Notes under the pieces: model-generated
Told to the model about the DNA's origin: nothing
The model's database searches: none
Seen by the model: the letters and a program-made list of their open reading frames with translations, nothing else
Part shown: in pieces, positions 44,835-45,139 of the stretch
Numbering within the stretch: position 1 is the stretch's first letter
How the letters are laid out: each line of letters starts with the position of its first letter
Origin: JBBATK01 sp044228285
GTDB lineage: Bacteria; Bacteroidota; Ignavibacteria; Kapaibacteriales; NICIL-2
Length of the DNA: 45,139 nt
Assembly: GCA_044228285.1 (NCBI GenBank)
Contig: JBGAVD010000012.1
Location: 1-45,139 of the forward strand
Direction: 5' to 3'
Translations under genes and position numbers: made by a program

Positions 44835-45139
44835 ATGTTTATCAAGATTTCAAACACAATCACAACATCTGGTGGGCAGTCAACGCAGAAAGAGTTTCAG
44901 CTTGACCGCAACATACGTGTGCTCAAAGGCACCGTGCAGATCCGTGATAATGATGGCAGCATTATTCCGCTTATGACTTCACTGGATGACTATCAAGTCA
45001 CCATCAAGACCCAGGATAAGGATCTAGTCAAGCAACAAGGCAGTGATGCAAACAACTCCATCGATGCCTTGAGTCTGGGCGCGTTTCTCTCCTCTGAGAA
45101 GATGCCTCCGATTCTACTTGGCAAAGGAACGGTGCTCAA
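44835..45139 (+). CDS. Second beta-rich candidate structural protein (runs off the window)
   Basis: ATG at 44835; 101 codons are visible before the window ends. The sequence is rich in beta strands (MFIKISNTITTSGGQ; KEFQLDRNIRVLKGTVQIRD; DDYQVTIKTQDKDLV) with no signal peptide or membrane helix. Its location right after the candidate coat protein suggests a second structural protein. If both have jelly-roll folds, they would parallel the two-coat-protein arrangement of P23-77-like viruses, but the fold is unproven. The frame is shown only in part, so length and domain content are unknown. Confidence 0.45.
   Translation, partial: MFIKISNTITTSGGQSTQKEFQLDRNIRVLKGTVQIRDNDGSIIPLMTSLDDYQVTIKTQDKDLVKQQGSDANNSIDALSLGAFLSSEKMPPILLGKGTVL

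Overview
The window looks like chromosomal DNA from a Bacteroidota/Chlorobiota-type bacterium, possibly a Kapabacteria or Ignavibacteria relative (inference). The evidence is a set of secreted proteins ending in type IX secretion (T9SS) type A-like sorting domains, an OmpA-family two-domain envelope protein, a SulP transporter fused to carbonic anhydrase, and moderate GC. No rRNA or complete tRNA gene is present.

Layout. (1) About 0-13 kb is ordinary chromosome. It holds the end of an AI-2E/PerM-family permease, an AsmA-like membrane-anchored protein, two small envelope-type proteins, an outer-membrane beta-barrel protein, an OmpA-family protein, a secreted right-handed beta-helix protein, a Glu/Lys-rich secreted protein, the SulP-carbonic anhydrase fusion and a small lipoprotein. 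(2) About 13.3-36.8 kb is a repeat- and IS-rich accessory region in which nearly every gene lies on the minus strand. It contains a collapsed IS21-family element, three giant secreted beta-propeller-like proteins (two of them a tandem duplication), a second pair of IS21-type ends enclosing a T9SS-cargo gene but no transposase, a membrane protein, broken IS5-, ISL3- and IS3-family elements, an HNH-nuclease gene next to the amputated tail of a DNA methyltransferase, and two overlapping T9SS-cargo genes (one with an IgGFc-binding-type domain). A second, nonsense-mutated copy of the IS21-enclosed gene follows. A roughly 200-300 bp interspersed repeat carrying a CGTCACGAC/GTCGTGACG hairpin recurs at four places and ends in an exact 4 x 65 bp tandem array. 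(3) At about 36.93-37.02 kb lie a terminator and the 3' part of a tRNA-Thr(UGU) gene on the minus strand, which looks like an attachment site. (4) From 37.2 kb to the window end, all genes are on the plus strand and tightly packed. They include several small membrane-anchored proteins, a transglutaminase-like protease, a paralogous pair of Cys-containing 167-aa proteins, a Pro/Gln/Ser-rich disordered protein and two beta-rich proteins that are candidate coat proteins. This block has the form of a virion-morphogenesis operon without visible tail, portal or terminase genes in the part shown.

How it fits together. The middle region is a hotspot where secreted-protein genes, IS elements and the hairpin repeat have been copied and rearranged, and a restriction-modification locus has been broken. 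The right-hand 8 kb is best read as the structural module of an integrative element or provirus next to a tRNA-Thr attachment remnant. Its identity as a tailless, membrane-containing virus is an inference from gene size, membrane anchors and missing tail genes, not from recognised homologues. It is the best candidate here for an undescribed system.
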